Assembly (NCBI GenBank): GCA_965230415.1
Contig: CBDDKZ010000005.1
Span: 2,604,001-2,668,000 of the forward strand
From: CBDDKZ01 sp965230415
Lineage (GTDB): Bacteria > Bacteroidota > Bacteroidia > Cytophagales > JAAEPT01
Reading direction: 5' to 3'
Length of the DNA: 64,000 nucleotides
This document shows, in pieces, positions 17,522-26,054 of this stretch. The translations under genes and the position numbers were made by a program. The notes beneath the pieces are model-generated. The model saw only the letters and a list, made by a program, of their open reading frames with translations, made no database searches and was not told the origin of the DNA. Position 1 is the first letter of the stretch. Every line of letters begins with the position of its first letter.

Positions 17522-18028
17522 ATGTACTTAAATTTATTACAACCGAGTGAAGGTCTTTTGTTTTGGCAGTCGCTTACATTTCTAATTGTACTTTTAGTAC
17601 TGGCAAAATTTGTGTGGAAGCCTATAATGGCAGCTATCAAAAAGCGTGAAGATTCTATCTCTGATGCCTTATCTGCAGCAGAAAAGGCTAAGGAAGAAAT
17701 GGCTCAGTTGTCTGCGGATAATGAGAAATTATTGGCAGATGCCCGGTTGGAGCGTGATAATATTATAAAGGAAGCTAAGGCAGCAAGTGACAAAATGGTT
17801 ACAGAGGCAAAAGCTGTAGCGGAAACAGAAGCAAAAGCATTGATCGAAAAGGCACAGGCGACTATTGCCGGAGAGCGAAAAGCTGCTATTGCCGAGATCA
17901 GAGAGCAGGCGGCAAACCTTTCCGTTGAAATTGCAGAAAAACTATTGCGCCGCGAGTTGCAGGATAAAGCAGCACAAGAAGAGTTGCTTAACAAATTTAT
18001 GGACGAAGCTAATTTAACAGTCGCTTAA
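17522..18028 (+). CDS. atpF: ATP synthase F0 subunit b
   Basis: Peripheral stalk subunit linking F0 to F1. An N-terminal membrane helix (about residues 8-28, GLLFWQSLTFLIVLLVLAKF) is followed by a long Ala/Glu/Lys-rich helix (about 35-150) expected to dimerise, as in the family. The length of 168 residues is typical. The next gene, atpH, starts 2 bp after the stop. Confidence 0.95.
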   Translation: MYLNLLQPSEGLLFWQSLTFLIVLLVLAKFVWKPIMAAIKKREDSISDALSAAEKAKEEMAQLSADNEKLLADARLERDNIIKEAKAASDKMVTEAKAVAETEAKALIEKAQATIAGERKAAIAEIREQAANLSVEIAEKLLRRELQDKAAQEELLNKFMDEANLTVA

Positions 18029-18030
18029 TT

Positions 18031-18582
18031 ATGCCAGCAGTATCATCAAGAGTAGCCATTCGTTACGCCAAGTCTTTGTTAGGACTTGCCGATGAGAAAG
18101 GACTATTAGAAGAAGTCAAAGACGATATGCAGGGCTTTGTTAAGATCAATGATGACAACCGTGATCTGGAATTGCTGATGCAAAGTCCTCTGGTTCCGCA
18201 TGTAAAAAAAATGGGAATCCTGAAAAGTATATTCGAGGGGAAGGTAAACGAATTAACATATGCCTTTTTTCATTTGATTACCAAGAAGAACCGGGAAGAA
18301 GCATTGTATGCGATTGCAACAGCATTTCTTGATCAGTACAATGAAAAGAAAGGAATACAAAAAGCTTACGTATCAACTCCAGTTCCTTTATCTGAAGTTG
18401 CTAAGAAACAGATTAGTGATACAGTTCTAAAAATGACAGGAAAACAATCTGTTATTTTAAATGAAGAAGTTGATGAATCGCTAATAGGAGGTTATATTCT
18501 ACGTGTAGAAGATCGACAAATCGATAGCTCACTTAAAAGTAGCCTGATTAATATCAAAAACAGTTTAAAAAATTCTAATTAA
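18031..18582 (+). CDS. atpH: ATP synthase F1 subunit delta
   Basis: Caps the F1 head and joins it to the b stalk. The N-terminal helical domain begins SRVAIRYAKSLLGLADEKG (residues about 5-23). The C-terminal signature (VDESLIGGYILRVEDRQIDSS) lies near 150-170. The length of 183 residues is normal. It sits between atpF (2 bp) and atpA (14 bp). Confidence 0.95.
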   Translation: MPAVSSRVAIRYAKSLLGLADEKGLLEEVKDDMQGFVKINDDNRDLELLMQSPLVPHVKKMGILKSIFEGKVNELTYAFFHLITKKNREEALYAIATAFLDQYNEKKGIQKAYVSTPVPLSEVAKKQISDTVLKMTGKQSVILNEEVDESLIGGYILRVEDRQIDSSLKSSLINIKNSLKNSN

Positions 18583-18596
18583 AGACCGATTTAATA

Positions 18597-20174
18597 ATGG
18601 TAGAAATAAAACCAGACGAAGTCTCCGCCATCTTGCGCGAACAACTGTCAAACTTCAAGTCAGAAGCAGAACTAGAAGAAGTTGGTACTGTGCTACAAAT
18701 CGGTGATGGTGTAGCCAGAATCTATGGATTAACAGGAGTTCAGGCGGGAGAGTTATTGAAATTTGAAAATGGTACCGAGGCCCTTGCGTTAAACCTTGAA
18801 GAGGATAATGTAGGTGCGGTATTATTAGGTACGTCAGAAGGCATTAAAGAAGGTGCTACTGTTAAGCGTACAAATAGAATTGCTTCGGTAAATGTAGGTG
18901 AAGGTATTGTAGGTCGTGTTGTCGATGTACTAGGTAAACCTATCGATGGTAAAGGACCCATTGAAGGTGAAACATTTTCGATGCCTTTAGAGCGTAAAGC
19001 TCCGGGGGTGATCTATCGCCAGCCTGTTGCCGAGCCACTTCAAACCGGATTGAAAGCGGTGGATTCTATGATTCCTATCGGTAGAGGTCAACGTGAGTTG
19101 ATTATTGGTGACCGTCAGACAGGTAAAACCGCAGTGGCAATAGATACCATTCTAAATCAAAAAGAATTTTACGATAGAGGAGAGCCTGTTTACTGTATAT
19201 ATGTTGCGATGGGACAAAAGGCTTCCACCATAGCACAAATTGTAAACGCGCTTGAAAAAGGCGGAGCAATGGCATATACCACTGTAGTAGCTGCTGCAGC
19301 ATCTATGCCAACACCAATGCAGTTTTATGCGGCCTTTACAGGTGCAGCAATCGGCGAGTATTTCCGTGATACAGGCCGTCCGGCATTAGTTGTTTATGAC
19401 GATTTGTCTAAACAAGCAGTAGCTTACCGTGAGGTATCTTTATTATTGAGACGTCCTCCAGGACGTGAGGCATATCCTGGTGATGTATTTTACTTACACT
19501 CGCGTCTCCTTGAACGTGCTGCGAAAATCAACGAATCGGATGATATCGCTTCTCAAATGAACGATTTACCGGAATCACTTAAAGGTAAAGTGAAAGGTGG
19601 AGGTTCTTTAACAGCACTTCCAATTATTGAAACACAAGGTGGAGACGTTTCCGCATATATTCCTACCAATGTAATCTCAATTACAGACGGACAGATTTTC
19701 CTTGAAACGAACTTGTTTAACGCAGGTATCCGACCAGCCATTAACGTAGGTATCTCTGTATCGCGTGTTGGTGGTTCTGCTCAGATCAAATCAATGAAAA
19801 AAGTGGCAGGTACACTTAAATTGGACCAGGCACAGTTTCGTGAATTGGAAGCGTTTGCAAAGTTTGGTTCAGATTTGGATGCTGCAACGAAATTAACCAT
19901 TGATCGTGGTCGTAAAAACCAGGAAATATTGAAGCAGGCTCAATTCTCTCCGGTACCGGTAGAGGAGCAAGTAGCGATTATCTATGCTTCTATTAACGGT
20001 TGCCTCGATAATGTAGCAGAATCAAAGGTTAAAGCTTTTGAAGTCGAGTTCTTGGATTTATTAAGAGCTCAGCATGGCGATTTATTAGCTTCTCTTAAGT
20101 CAGGAAAGCTGGAAGAATCTGTTACATCGAAGTTAAAAGAGCTTGCAAAGCAATTAGCTCCTAAATACGCATAA
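18597..20174 (+). CDS. atpA: ATP synthase F1 subunit alpha
   Basis: Nucleotide-binding, non-catalytic subunit of the F1 hexamer. An N-terminal beta barrel is followed by the Walker A motif GDRQTGKT (residues 171-178), the ALVVYDDLSKQAVAYR region containing the Walker B segment, and the C-terminal helical domain. The length of 525 residues is normal. The catalytic beta subunit (atpD) and epsilon (atpC) are not in this window; in Bacteroidota they are commonly encoded elsewhere. Confidence 0.97.
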   Translation: MVEIKPDEVSAILREQLSNFKSEAELEEVGTVLQIGDGVARIYGLTGVQAGELLKFENGTEALALNLEEDNVGAVLLGTSEGIKEGATVKRTNRIASVNVGEGIVGRVVDVLGKPIDGKGPIEGETFSMPLERKAPGVIYRQPVAEPLQTGLKAVDSMIPIGRGQRELIIGDRQTGKTAVAIDTILNQKEFYDRGEPVYCIYVAMGQKASTIAQIVNALEKGGAMAYTTVVAAAASMPTPMQFYAAFTGAAIGEYFRDTGRPALVVYDDLSKQAVAYREVSLLLRRPPGREAYPGDVFYLHSRLLERAAKINESDDIASQMNDLPESLKGKVKGGGSLTALPIIETQGGDVSAYIPTNVISITDGQIFLETNLFNAGIRPAINVGISVSRVGGSAQIKSMKKVAGTLKLDQAQFRELEAFAKFGSDLDAATKLTIDRGRKNQEILKQAQFSPVPVEEQVAIIYASINGCLDNVAESKVKAFEVEFLDLLRAQHGDLLASLKSGKLEESVTSKLKELAKQLAPKYA

Positions 20175-20186
20175 ATTTAATTATAG

Positions 20187-20209
20187 AGGTCGGTATGTGA
20201 TATCGACCT
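20187..20209 (+). terminator. Hairpin between atpA and atpG
   Basis: AGGTCGGTA (20187-20195) pairs with TATCGACCT (20201-20209) with one G-T pair and a 5-nt loop. It lies in the 53-bp gap between atpA and atpG and is followed only by TCTTTATAT, so partial termination or mRNA processing is likely. Confidence 0.5.
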
Positions 20210-20227
20210 TCTTTATATCATATACAC

Positions 20228-21112
20228 ATGCCAAATTTAAAGGAAGTACGAAACCGGATTAACTCTGTTCAATCAACTCAACAGATTACAAGAGCCATGA
20301 AAATGGTTTCTGCAGCAAAGTTGAGAAGAGCTCAGGATGCCATTACTCAAATGCGTCCCTATGCCGAGAAATTAGAGGAAATATTAGGTAATGTGTCGGC
20401 TACCCTCGATGGTTCTTCTGACAATATATATGGGGAAGAGCGAGAGCAAATTCAGAATGTACTGATCATTGCGGTTACTTCTGACAGGGGATTATGTGGT
20501 GCTTTTAATTCCAACGTAAACAAAACAGTGGAAAGATTGCTCAAAGGGCAATATGCTTCTGTGGACGCGACTGTTCTTTGTTTAGGTAAGAAAAGTAGAG
20601 ACTTTTTTGCCAGCAGACCTTATAACGCAAACAACGACTACTTCGAAATTTTACAAAATGTAAACTTCGATAAAGTGAAAGATGTTGCGGAATTTGTTAT
20701 GCAGGCCTTTGTAGAAGGTACCTACGATAAAGTGGAGGTCGTATACAATGAATTCAAAAATGTAGCTACACAGATTGTAAGAACAGAGCAGTTCTTACCT
20801 TTGATTCAAAAAGAAGAGGAGGTAAGTGCAGAAAATACCGTTGAGACCGATTATATATTTGAACCATCAAAGCAGTATATAGTAAAGGAACTTATTCCTA
20901 AGTCCCTTAAAATTCAATTATACAAATCGGTGCTTGATTCTCAAGCCTCTGAACATGGAGCCCGGATGACTGCCATGGATAAAGCAACGGAAAATGCCGG
21001 TGAGTTACTGAATGAATTGAAATTGACATATAACCGTACGCGTCAGGCGGCTATTACTACCGAAATTTTGGAAATTGTAGGTGGTGCCGAAGCTTTAGCG
21101 TCGGGTAATTAA
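20228..21112 (+). CDS. atpG: ATP synthase F1 subunit gamma
   Basis: Central rotor shaft of F1. The N-terminal helix (MPNLKEVRNRINSVQSTQQITRAMKMVSAAK region, residues 1-31) and the C-terminal helix (ARMTAMDKATENAGELL, about 245-261, then NRTRQAAITTEILEIVGGAEAL) form the coiled shaft; the Rossmann-like middle contains VTSDRGLCGAFN. The length of 294 residues is normal. It is the last gene of the atp run and is followed by a strong terminator. Confidence 0.96.
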   Translation: MPNLKEVRNRINSVQSTQQITRAMKMVSAAKLRRAQDAITQMRPYAEKLEEILGNVSATLDGSSDNIYGEEREQIQNVLIIAVTSDRGLCGAFNSNVNKTVERLLKGQYASVDATVLCLGKKSRDFFASRPYNANNDYFEILQNVNFDKVKDVAEFVMQAFVEGTYDKVEVVYNEFKNVATQIVRTEQFLPLIQKEEEVSAENTVETDYIFEPSKQYIVKELIPKSLKIQLYKSVLDSQASEHGARMTAMDKATENAGELLNELKLTYNRTRQAAITTEILEIVGGAEALASGN

Positions 21113-21132
21113 AAATAGTATTATTTCATTGG

Positions 21133-21165
21133 AAAGCTCTTCAAGAAATTGGAGAGCTTTTTTTA
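21133..21165 (+). terminator. Terminator after atpG
   Basis: A 12-bp stem (21133-21144 with 21149-21160, one G-T pair) with GAAA loop is followed by TTTTA. It closes the ATP synthase operon. Confidence 0.88.
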
Positions 21166-21185
21166 TATTTAGTCTACAATAATAC

Positions 21186-22022
21186 TTGCCTGAATTGTTT
21201 AGTATATATAAGAAAATCCAGGTATTAAGCCTGGATGTAGTAGGAGGAGCATGCCTCATGTCATTCATGTTGGCTCAACTGCTCGAAACAACCCTTTTTT
21301 GGAGTCATTATGTGACCTTGGGAGCATCTGTGTGGCTTATTTATACTATTGATCATTTAATGGATGCGCAGGTTATAAAAATGCCGGCGATTACTATGCG
21401 GCACCGCTTTCATCAGGAATATTACAGACCCTTATTAGGTATATGGGTAGTTGTGTTCATGATGACAAGCATAATTACTTTTCTGTATTTACCAGTGGCT
21501 ACCATTAAAATGGGCTTATTAGGCACTTCTCTTGTTGTGGTACATCTAGTAATGTTGCGTTTATTCAAGAATAAATTGTTCGTGCTTTTCAAAAAGGAGT
21601 TGAGAATAGCATTAGGTTATACTTTTGGAGTTGCAATAGGACCAATAAGTATGTCTGAAAACTATTCGGGCTTCGTTTGGCTCGTTTTAACCTTTATTTT
21701 TGGCCTTGCTCTTTTAAATCTTATCCAGTTTTCGCTATTCGACAGGAATGTAGACGTAAAACAAAATCAAAAATCCATAGCAACGGAATTATCAGCGCTA
21801 AGGCTTAGCCGCTTAATCATTATCTTGAATTCGGCACTCACCATTTTTTGGTCGATTCTTTTGGTGCTGGGTTCAATTCCATTTTCGATTATAGCGGTGT
21901 TGGGAATTTCCTTGCTTGTTCTTACTTTAATTAGTCTTTTTCAACCTTTTTTCGAGAAGCACGATCGTTATAGAGTTTTAGGAGATATGGTGTTTTGTTT
22001 TCCAGTCTTCTTACTTTTTTAA
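21186..22022 (+). CDS. UbiA-like membrane protein
   Basis: Integral membrane protein of 278 residues with about eight hydrophobic helices, resembling the UbiA prenyltransferase superfamily. Two aspartate-rich motifs in the expected relative positions support this: TIDHLMDA (DxxxD) near residue 55, and FDRNVDV (DxxxD) near 185. UbiA enzymes attach prenyl chains to aromatic or other acceptors using these Asp residues to hold magnesium. The full NDxxDxxxD motif is not present, so activity is uncertain. The start is TTG 21186, immediately after the atpG terminator. A methyltransferase gene follows 11 bp after the stop, which would fit a lipid- or quinone-modifying pair (inference). Confidence 0.6.
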   Translation: MPELFSIYKKIQVLSLDVVGGACLMSFMLAQLLETTLFWSHYVTLGASVWLIYTIDHLMDAQVIKMPAITMRHRFHQEYYRPLLGIWVVVFMMTSIITFLYLPVATIKMGLLGTSLVVVHLVMLRLFKNKLFVLFKKELRIALGYTFGVAIGPISMSENYSGFVWLVLTFIFGLALLNLIQFSLFDRNVDVKQNQKSIATELSALRLSRLIIILNSALTIFWSILLVLGSIPFSIIAVLGISLLVLTLISLFQPFFEKHDRYRVLGDMVFCFPVFLLF

Positions 22023-22033
22023 CTTCACCTTTA

Positions 22034-22657
22034 ATGCGAAAGACAAACTTTGATAAAGTAGCCGGGGTTTATGACTTGCTGACATATGTTGTTTTCTGGG
22101 GAAGGATTCAAAAAGCGCAAGGTTGTTTTTTGAATGAAATAGAAGAGAATCAACGTATACTAATTGCAGGAGGAGGTACAGGCAATATAATTAAACAGCT
22201 ATCAAAATTGGACATTGCACTTCATGTTACCTATATCGAGCCCTCGGGTAAGATGATCACTAAAGCGAAAAAAAGAGTAAGAGGAAAATTGGAGGTGCAG
22301 TTTGTTCAAAACTTTTTGGAAAATGTAAGGCTCGCACGTGAAAATTATGATGCCATAGTTACCCCTTTTTTTTTGGACGTATTTGATGCAGCACAGTTAG
22401 ACCTAATAATTAATCAATTAATAGTGGCAAAGACGAAAAAGGGAATTTGGCTTCTTAGCGATTTTCATCACTCTATGTATCGTAGTACCTGGAAGAGGAG
22501 ACTACTAAGCACTATGCTACTATTTTTTCGTTATACTGCTTTGCTACCCGCGACTAAACTCTTGAATTTTGATGAAATATTCCATCAAAAGGGGTTGAGC
22601 AAGCGCAAAGAAAGGTTTTTCGCTTGTAAAACAATCTATTCTTCATTGTGGATTTAA
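22034..22657 (+). CDS. Class I SAM-dependent methyltransferase
   Basis: Methyltransferase of 207 residues. The S-adenosylmethionine-binding glycine motif ILIAGGGTGNII lies near residues 40-50, followed by the acidic end of strand beta-2 (YIEPS) about 20 residues later. The N terminus (NFDKVAGVYDLLTYVVFWGR) looks like that of UbiE/COQ5-type enzymes. The ORF can be extended to 21995, but ATG 22034 avoids overlap with the upstream gene and begins at the conserved region. The substrate is unknown; the UbiA-like neighbour suggests a prenylated or lipid acceptor. Confidence 0.72.
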   Translation: MRKTNFDKVAGVYDLLTYVVFWGRIQKAQGCFLNEIEENQRILIAGGGTGNIIKQLSKLDIALHVTYIEPSGKMITKAKKRVRGKLEVQFVQNFLENVRLARENYDAIVTPFFLDVFDAAQLDLIINQLIVAKTKKGIWLLSDFHHSMYRSTWKRRLLSTMLLFFRYTALLPATKLLNFDEIFHQKGLSKRKERFFACKTIYSSLWI

Positions 22658-22757
22658 CAGCAAACTTTGACTAAGTCTTAATACCAATTCCCTCAGTTAA
22701 GGCTTTGGTTAACTAATTTTAACTATAAAATTGACGCTTAGTGTAAGATATTTGGGT

Positions 22758-23405
22758 ATGTCTTTCACTCCGGTCACCCTACTAAAGCTCACTTTCTGGA
22801 TTATTGCAGCTATACTCATTGCGCTGCTATCATTTAATGCCTTGCATTACTATAACTTTGATTTGTCCTATGGCATACTGAAAGAAAAAACGGAAGAACT
22901 GGAAAATGTGTTTTGGGCTTCCAGTTTGTACGCACACATGTTTTCCGGTGTCATATGCATGGTCATACCTCTGTTATTATTCAATCAAAATATTTTTAGA
23001 ATAAACCCCAGGTGGCATCGAATCCTGGGCAAAATTTATGTGGTAGATATTATTGTTGTTGTAGTTCCTTCTGGCTTTTATATGGCCTTTTATGCCAAAG
23101 GTGGTTTTTATGCTCAATTGGGGTTTATAGTGCAAGCGCTGGGTGCTTTCGTATTTACCTATCTGGCATTCTATTTTATTCGAAAGGGCCATTTAAAAGA
23201 ACACATATCCATGATGAAAAGGAGTTATGCGGTGGTAATGGCTGCGCTTACATTTCGCCTTATCCATATTATTTTATATGAATTAAAAGTCCCTTATGAG
23301 ATTAATTATGCCACTTCACAATGGCTGAGCCTATTCATTAATATGTTCATTGCCGAATTATCAATTGTAAAACAGATCGTTAAATTAAACCTTGTAAAAA
23401 AATGA
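22758..23405 (+). CDS. DUF2306-like membrane protein
   Basis: Membrane protein of about 215 residues with six or so helices. It matches the DUF2306 pattern: a first helix, then a His in helix two (YAHMFSGV), the HRILGKIYV motif, and the later HISMMKRSYA motif before the last helices. The family has no settled function; its conserved His and Arg residues could bind haem or metal, but that is a guess. TTG 22731 would add nine residues; ATG 22758 is preferred. The stop overlaps the next start as ATGA. Confidence 0.68.
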   Translation: MSFTPVTLLKLTFWIIAAILIALLSFNALHYYNFDLSYGILKEKTEELENVFWASSLYAHMFSGVICMVIPLLLFNQNIFRINPRWHRILGKIYVVDIIVVVVPSGFYMAFYAKGGFYAQLGFIVQALGAFVFTYLAFYFIRKGHLKEHISMMKRSYAVVMAALTFRLIHIILYELKVPYEINYATSQWLSLFINMFIAELSIVKQIVKLNLVKK

Positions 23406-23884
23406 AACCTTATGTCTTAGTTGCACTTATGTTTGTGCTAGTAATGGGTACGGTGGTAGCCATTGTAATTCCCAATGCCGGTAAGGCTCAAAATGAAGTG
23501 CTGGTTCGCACATGGGTCGAAGAGAAATCTTTGGAAGGGCCTGCAACGGAACACCCGGAGTCCGATAGCCTGGCCAGTAAGAAAGATACACTTGCAGAGC
23601 TTGCAGCTGCACCCGACAAAAAAAGTGAGAAGAAGCATACAAAAACAGAAATTCAACCAAAAATTAATAAGAAAAAGGTAAAAGTCATTCACCATGAAAA
23701 ATTGAGTATGAAACCACTCAAATTCAGCAGAGGAATACAATTTGAACCGCAAGAGGAGGTACAGATTGTGGAACAAAGCAATACTACGAAGAAAGTAAAT
23801 TGGAAATCGAAAGCCGAGAGTTATTTTCAATCTCAGACCAAAACAGAAAGTAATAACGATTCCACTTTCTTATCAAGAAACTGA
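23402..23884 (+). CDS. Unknown anchored, Lys-rich protein
   Basis: Not recognised. A 160-residue protein with an N-terminal hydrophobic segment (about residues 4-22, VLVALMFVLVMGTVVAIVI) that could be a signal anchor, then a polar region rich in Lys, Glu, Ser and Thr with no clear fold. The start overlaps the DUF2306 stop by 4 bp (ATGA), so the two are translated together and may act together. No T9SS sorting signal or lipobox is visible. Confidence 0.6.
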   Translation: MKPYVLVALMFVLVMGTVVAIVIPNAGKAQNEVLVRTWVEEKSLEGPATEHPESDSLASKKDTLAELAAAPDKKSEKKHTKTEIQPKINKKKVKVIHHEKLSMKPLKFSRGIQFEPQEEVQIVEQSNTTKKVNWKSKAESYFQSQTKTESNNDSTFLSRN

Positions 23885-24000
23885 TGCTCAGAATAATGGC
23901 TGGTGATAAAACTTAGTTGCATTAACAATATTTTTTGTATTAAGGGGTTACTAAATTGTCTTTACCGTAATGACTATTTAGTTAACCTTAATTTTTTGTA

Positions 24001-26004
24001 ATGAAAACACCATTGCCTGGTACTCAGAATACCACTGATAAGTCATTATCATGGCTTATGTATGCGCTGTGTTTAGTTACCCCCATTATTCGATCTTCAT
24101 CTGTTTTCGATCCGGAGATGGTGCCTCAATTTCTCTTGGGAGGAATATGTATTCTATTAATTGCCGTCGTTGCCATACGCAACAAAAAATTAGCACTTAC
24201 CAAAGTGCAACTTCTCTTTTTCTTACTACTAATAATCTATTGGCTCTACTTAGGTTATACCACTTACCTGGGGCAAATTCCTGCAGATGCCTTATTTGAA
24301 TATGCCAAGATAACATTATTCCTATGTGTAATGATTTTATTTGCATCAATAAATAATATAACTTCTTTGATAAAAGCCCTGGTGCTGGCAGCGGTATTTC
24401 TTAACGTTGTTATATTGGTTCCGGCTTTATATCAACTTTTTGAATTATTGAATGCGGCAGACTTTACTGTTCCATATCATACCTACGAAATCACCTCGTT
24501 GTTTGCCCACAGGAACATGTTTGCCCAGATGCTGGTTTTAACCACCCCTTTTTGTATTTACAGCGCACTTAGAATACCTAAACTAAATTATGCTATTTTA
24601 CCCAATATTGGTCTGAGCTTTTTTTTCATAATCTTATTGTTTAATCGCAACAGTTGGATAGCGCTAGGATTTAGTCTTTTGTTACCATTTATCTTTTACG
24701 TTGTTCAATGGAAAAGACTACCATCAATGAAGCCGGTTCGACCTTTTGTAATAGCTGTTTTATCCGGAATACTATTGGCTGCTATAACAATTTATAGTAA
24801 AGCCGATATGGCTTCGGTACAAAAACACACAGCCGGAGTAATTAATGTGGACTATGGTTCATCGAAAGATCGTATCGAGCTGTGGTCAAGAAGTATTGAT
24901 ATAATTAAGGAATCCCCGTTTTTTGGGCATGGTCTGGCTAGTTGGAAGTTGGAAGTAATGAAATATTCCAATACTGGACTGGTTTCTGAAGACAATGTAA
25001 CTTTTTATCAACGACCTCATAATGATTACTTGTGGGTACTGAGCGAACAAGGAATTGTAGGTCTGCTTTTATTCTTAAGTATATTAAGTTTTGTTTTTTA
25101 TAGTATCGTGAAATTTTTCCGAAACAAGAATGAACATGCTCATTCAGGATTTTTTCTGTGCTTGCTGGCAGTTGTTATTGCTTATTTGTGCCTGGCAGTA
25201 TTTAGTTTTCCAAGAGAGCGTATTGCTCAAAATATATATTTCTATGTTTCGCTGGGAATTCTTTTTAACCTGAGTCAACATCAGAATAAAACAAAAAACT
25301 TTACCTACTCAACGGTATTAGTTTATCTGCCTCTATTAATAATTATACCTGTTTTATTGTTTGTGGGGTATTATCGTTTTCTCGGAGAAAAACACACACG
25401 TCTGGCTATTCAGGAAAGGAAATTTTCTCATTTCAGGGAGTGTATTAATGAAATTGAGCGCGCCGATAATAGGATGTATACCATGGATGCAACTTCAACT
25501 CCCTTATCGTGGCATAAAGGGCTTTCATTGATGTATCTTAAAAACTATTCAAAAGCCGAAAAGGTATTGCAGTATGCATACAAAGTAAATCCATATCATG
25601 TACGTCTGCTAAACGATCTTGCCGGTTGTAAATATAGGCTCGAAAAATTTGATGATGCCGAATCTTATTATAAAAAAGCCCTGTCTGTAGCCCCTAACTT
25701 TCAGGAAGCACATGTGAACTTATGTGTGATGTATTATAAAACAAATAAGCTTGACTTGGCATTCGAAGAACTTAAGACGATAAACATAGGTGGAAATAGT
25801 TCGGTTCAAAATAAAAAAATATTTATGGCGGTGATGACTAAGGCTATACATCAAAACCGAAAGACTTTTTCTCAAAATGCTTATTTAAATCAATTGAATA
25901 ATAAACAGTTGTTTGATTTCGAGTTGTTCAAAAAGTTAATTGAAAAGGCTCGTAATGAACAATTGAATATAGAGCAAACCTTACGCACCTATACGAATAG
26001 TTAA
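24001..26004 (+). CDS. O-antigen ligase/polymerase-like protein with TPR tail
   Basis: Polytopic inner-membrane protein of 667 residues. About eleven hydrophobic helices fill residues 15-460. The Wzy_C/O-antigen ligase signature is clear: FFGHGLASWKLE near 306 and RPHNDYLWVLSEQGIVG near 337, in a large periplasmic loop. After the last helix (about 440-460), TPR-like helical repeats cover about 490-600 (AEKVLQYAYKVNP, AESYYKKALSVAPNFQEAHV). Family members join polysaccharide to lipid A core, polymerise O-units, or glycosylate proteins. No other glycan genes lie nearby, but it is followed by T9SS cargo genes. Confidence 0.82.
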   Translation: MKTPLPGTQNTTDKSLSWLMYALCLVTPIIRSSSVFDPEMVPQFLLGGICILLIAVVAIRNKKLALTKVQLLFFLLLIIYWLYLGYTTYLGQIPADALFEYAKITLFLCVMILFASINNITSLIKALVLAAVFLNVVILVPALYQLFELLNAADFTVPYHTYEITSLFAHRNMFAQMLVLTTPFCIYSALRIPKLNYAILPNIGLSFFFIILLFNRNSWIALGFSLLLPFIFYVVQWKRLPSMKPVRPFVIAVLSGILLAAITIYSKADMASVQKHTAGVINVDYGSSKDRIELWSRSIDIIKESPFFGHGLASWKLEVMKYSNTGLVSEDNVTFYQRPHNDYLWVLSEQGIVGLLLFLSILSFVFYSIVKFFRNKNEHAHSGFFLCLLAVVIAYLCLAVFSFPRERIAQNIYFYVSLGILFNLSQHQNKTKNFTYSTVLVYLPLLIIIPVLLFVGYYRFLGEKHTRLAIQERKFSHFRECINEIERADNRMYTMDATSTPLSWHKGLSLMYLKNYSKAEKVLQYAYKVNPYHVRLLNDLAGCKYRLEKFDDAESYYKKALSVAPNFQEAHVNLCVMYYKTNKLDLAFEELKTINIGGNSSVQNKKIFMAVMTKAIHQNRKTFSQNAYLNQLNNKQLFDFELFKKLIEKARNEQLNIEQTLRTYTNS

Positions 26005-26054
26005 GGAGCAAGCTTTTTACGTCAATTATATTTTTACCCTTAAAACCATATATT

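Noticed and set aside
18597..21112. Missing atpD and atpC considered as a deletion
   Set aside because: Separate location of beta and epsilon genes is common in Bacteroidota, and atpG is followed by an intact terminator.
22695..22714. AGTTAA...TTAACT inverted repeat as terminator of the methyltransferase gene
   Set aside because: Only 6 bp of A/T-rich stem and no T-run; chance is likely in this AT-rich gap.
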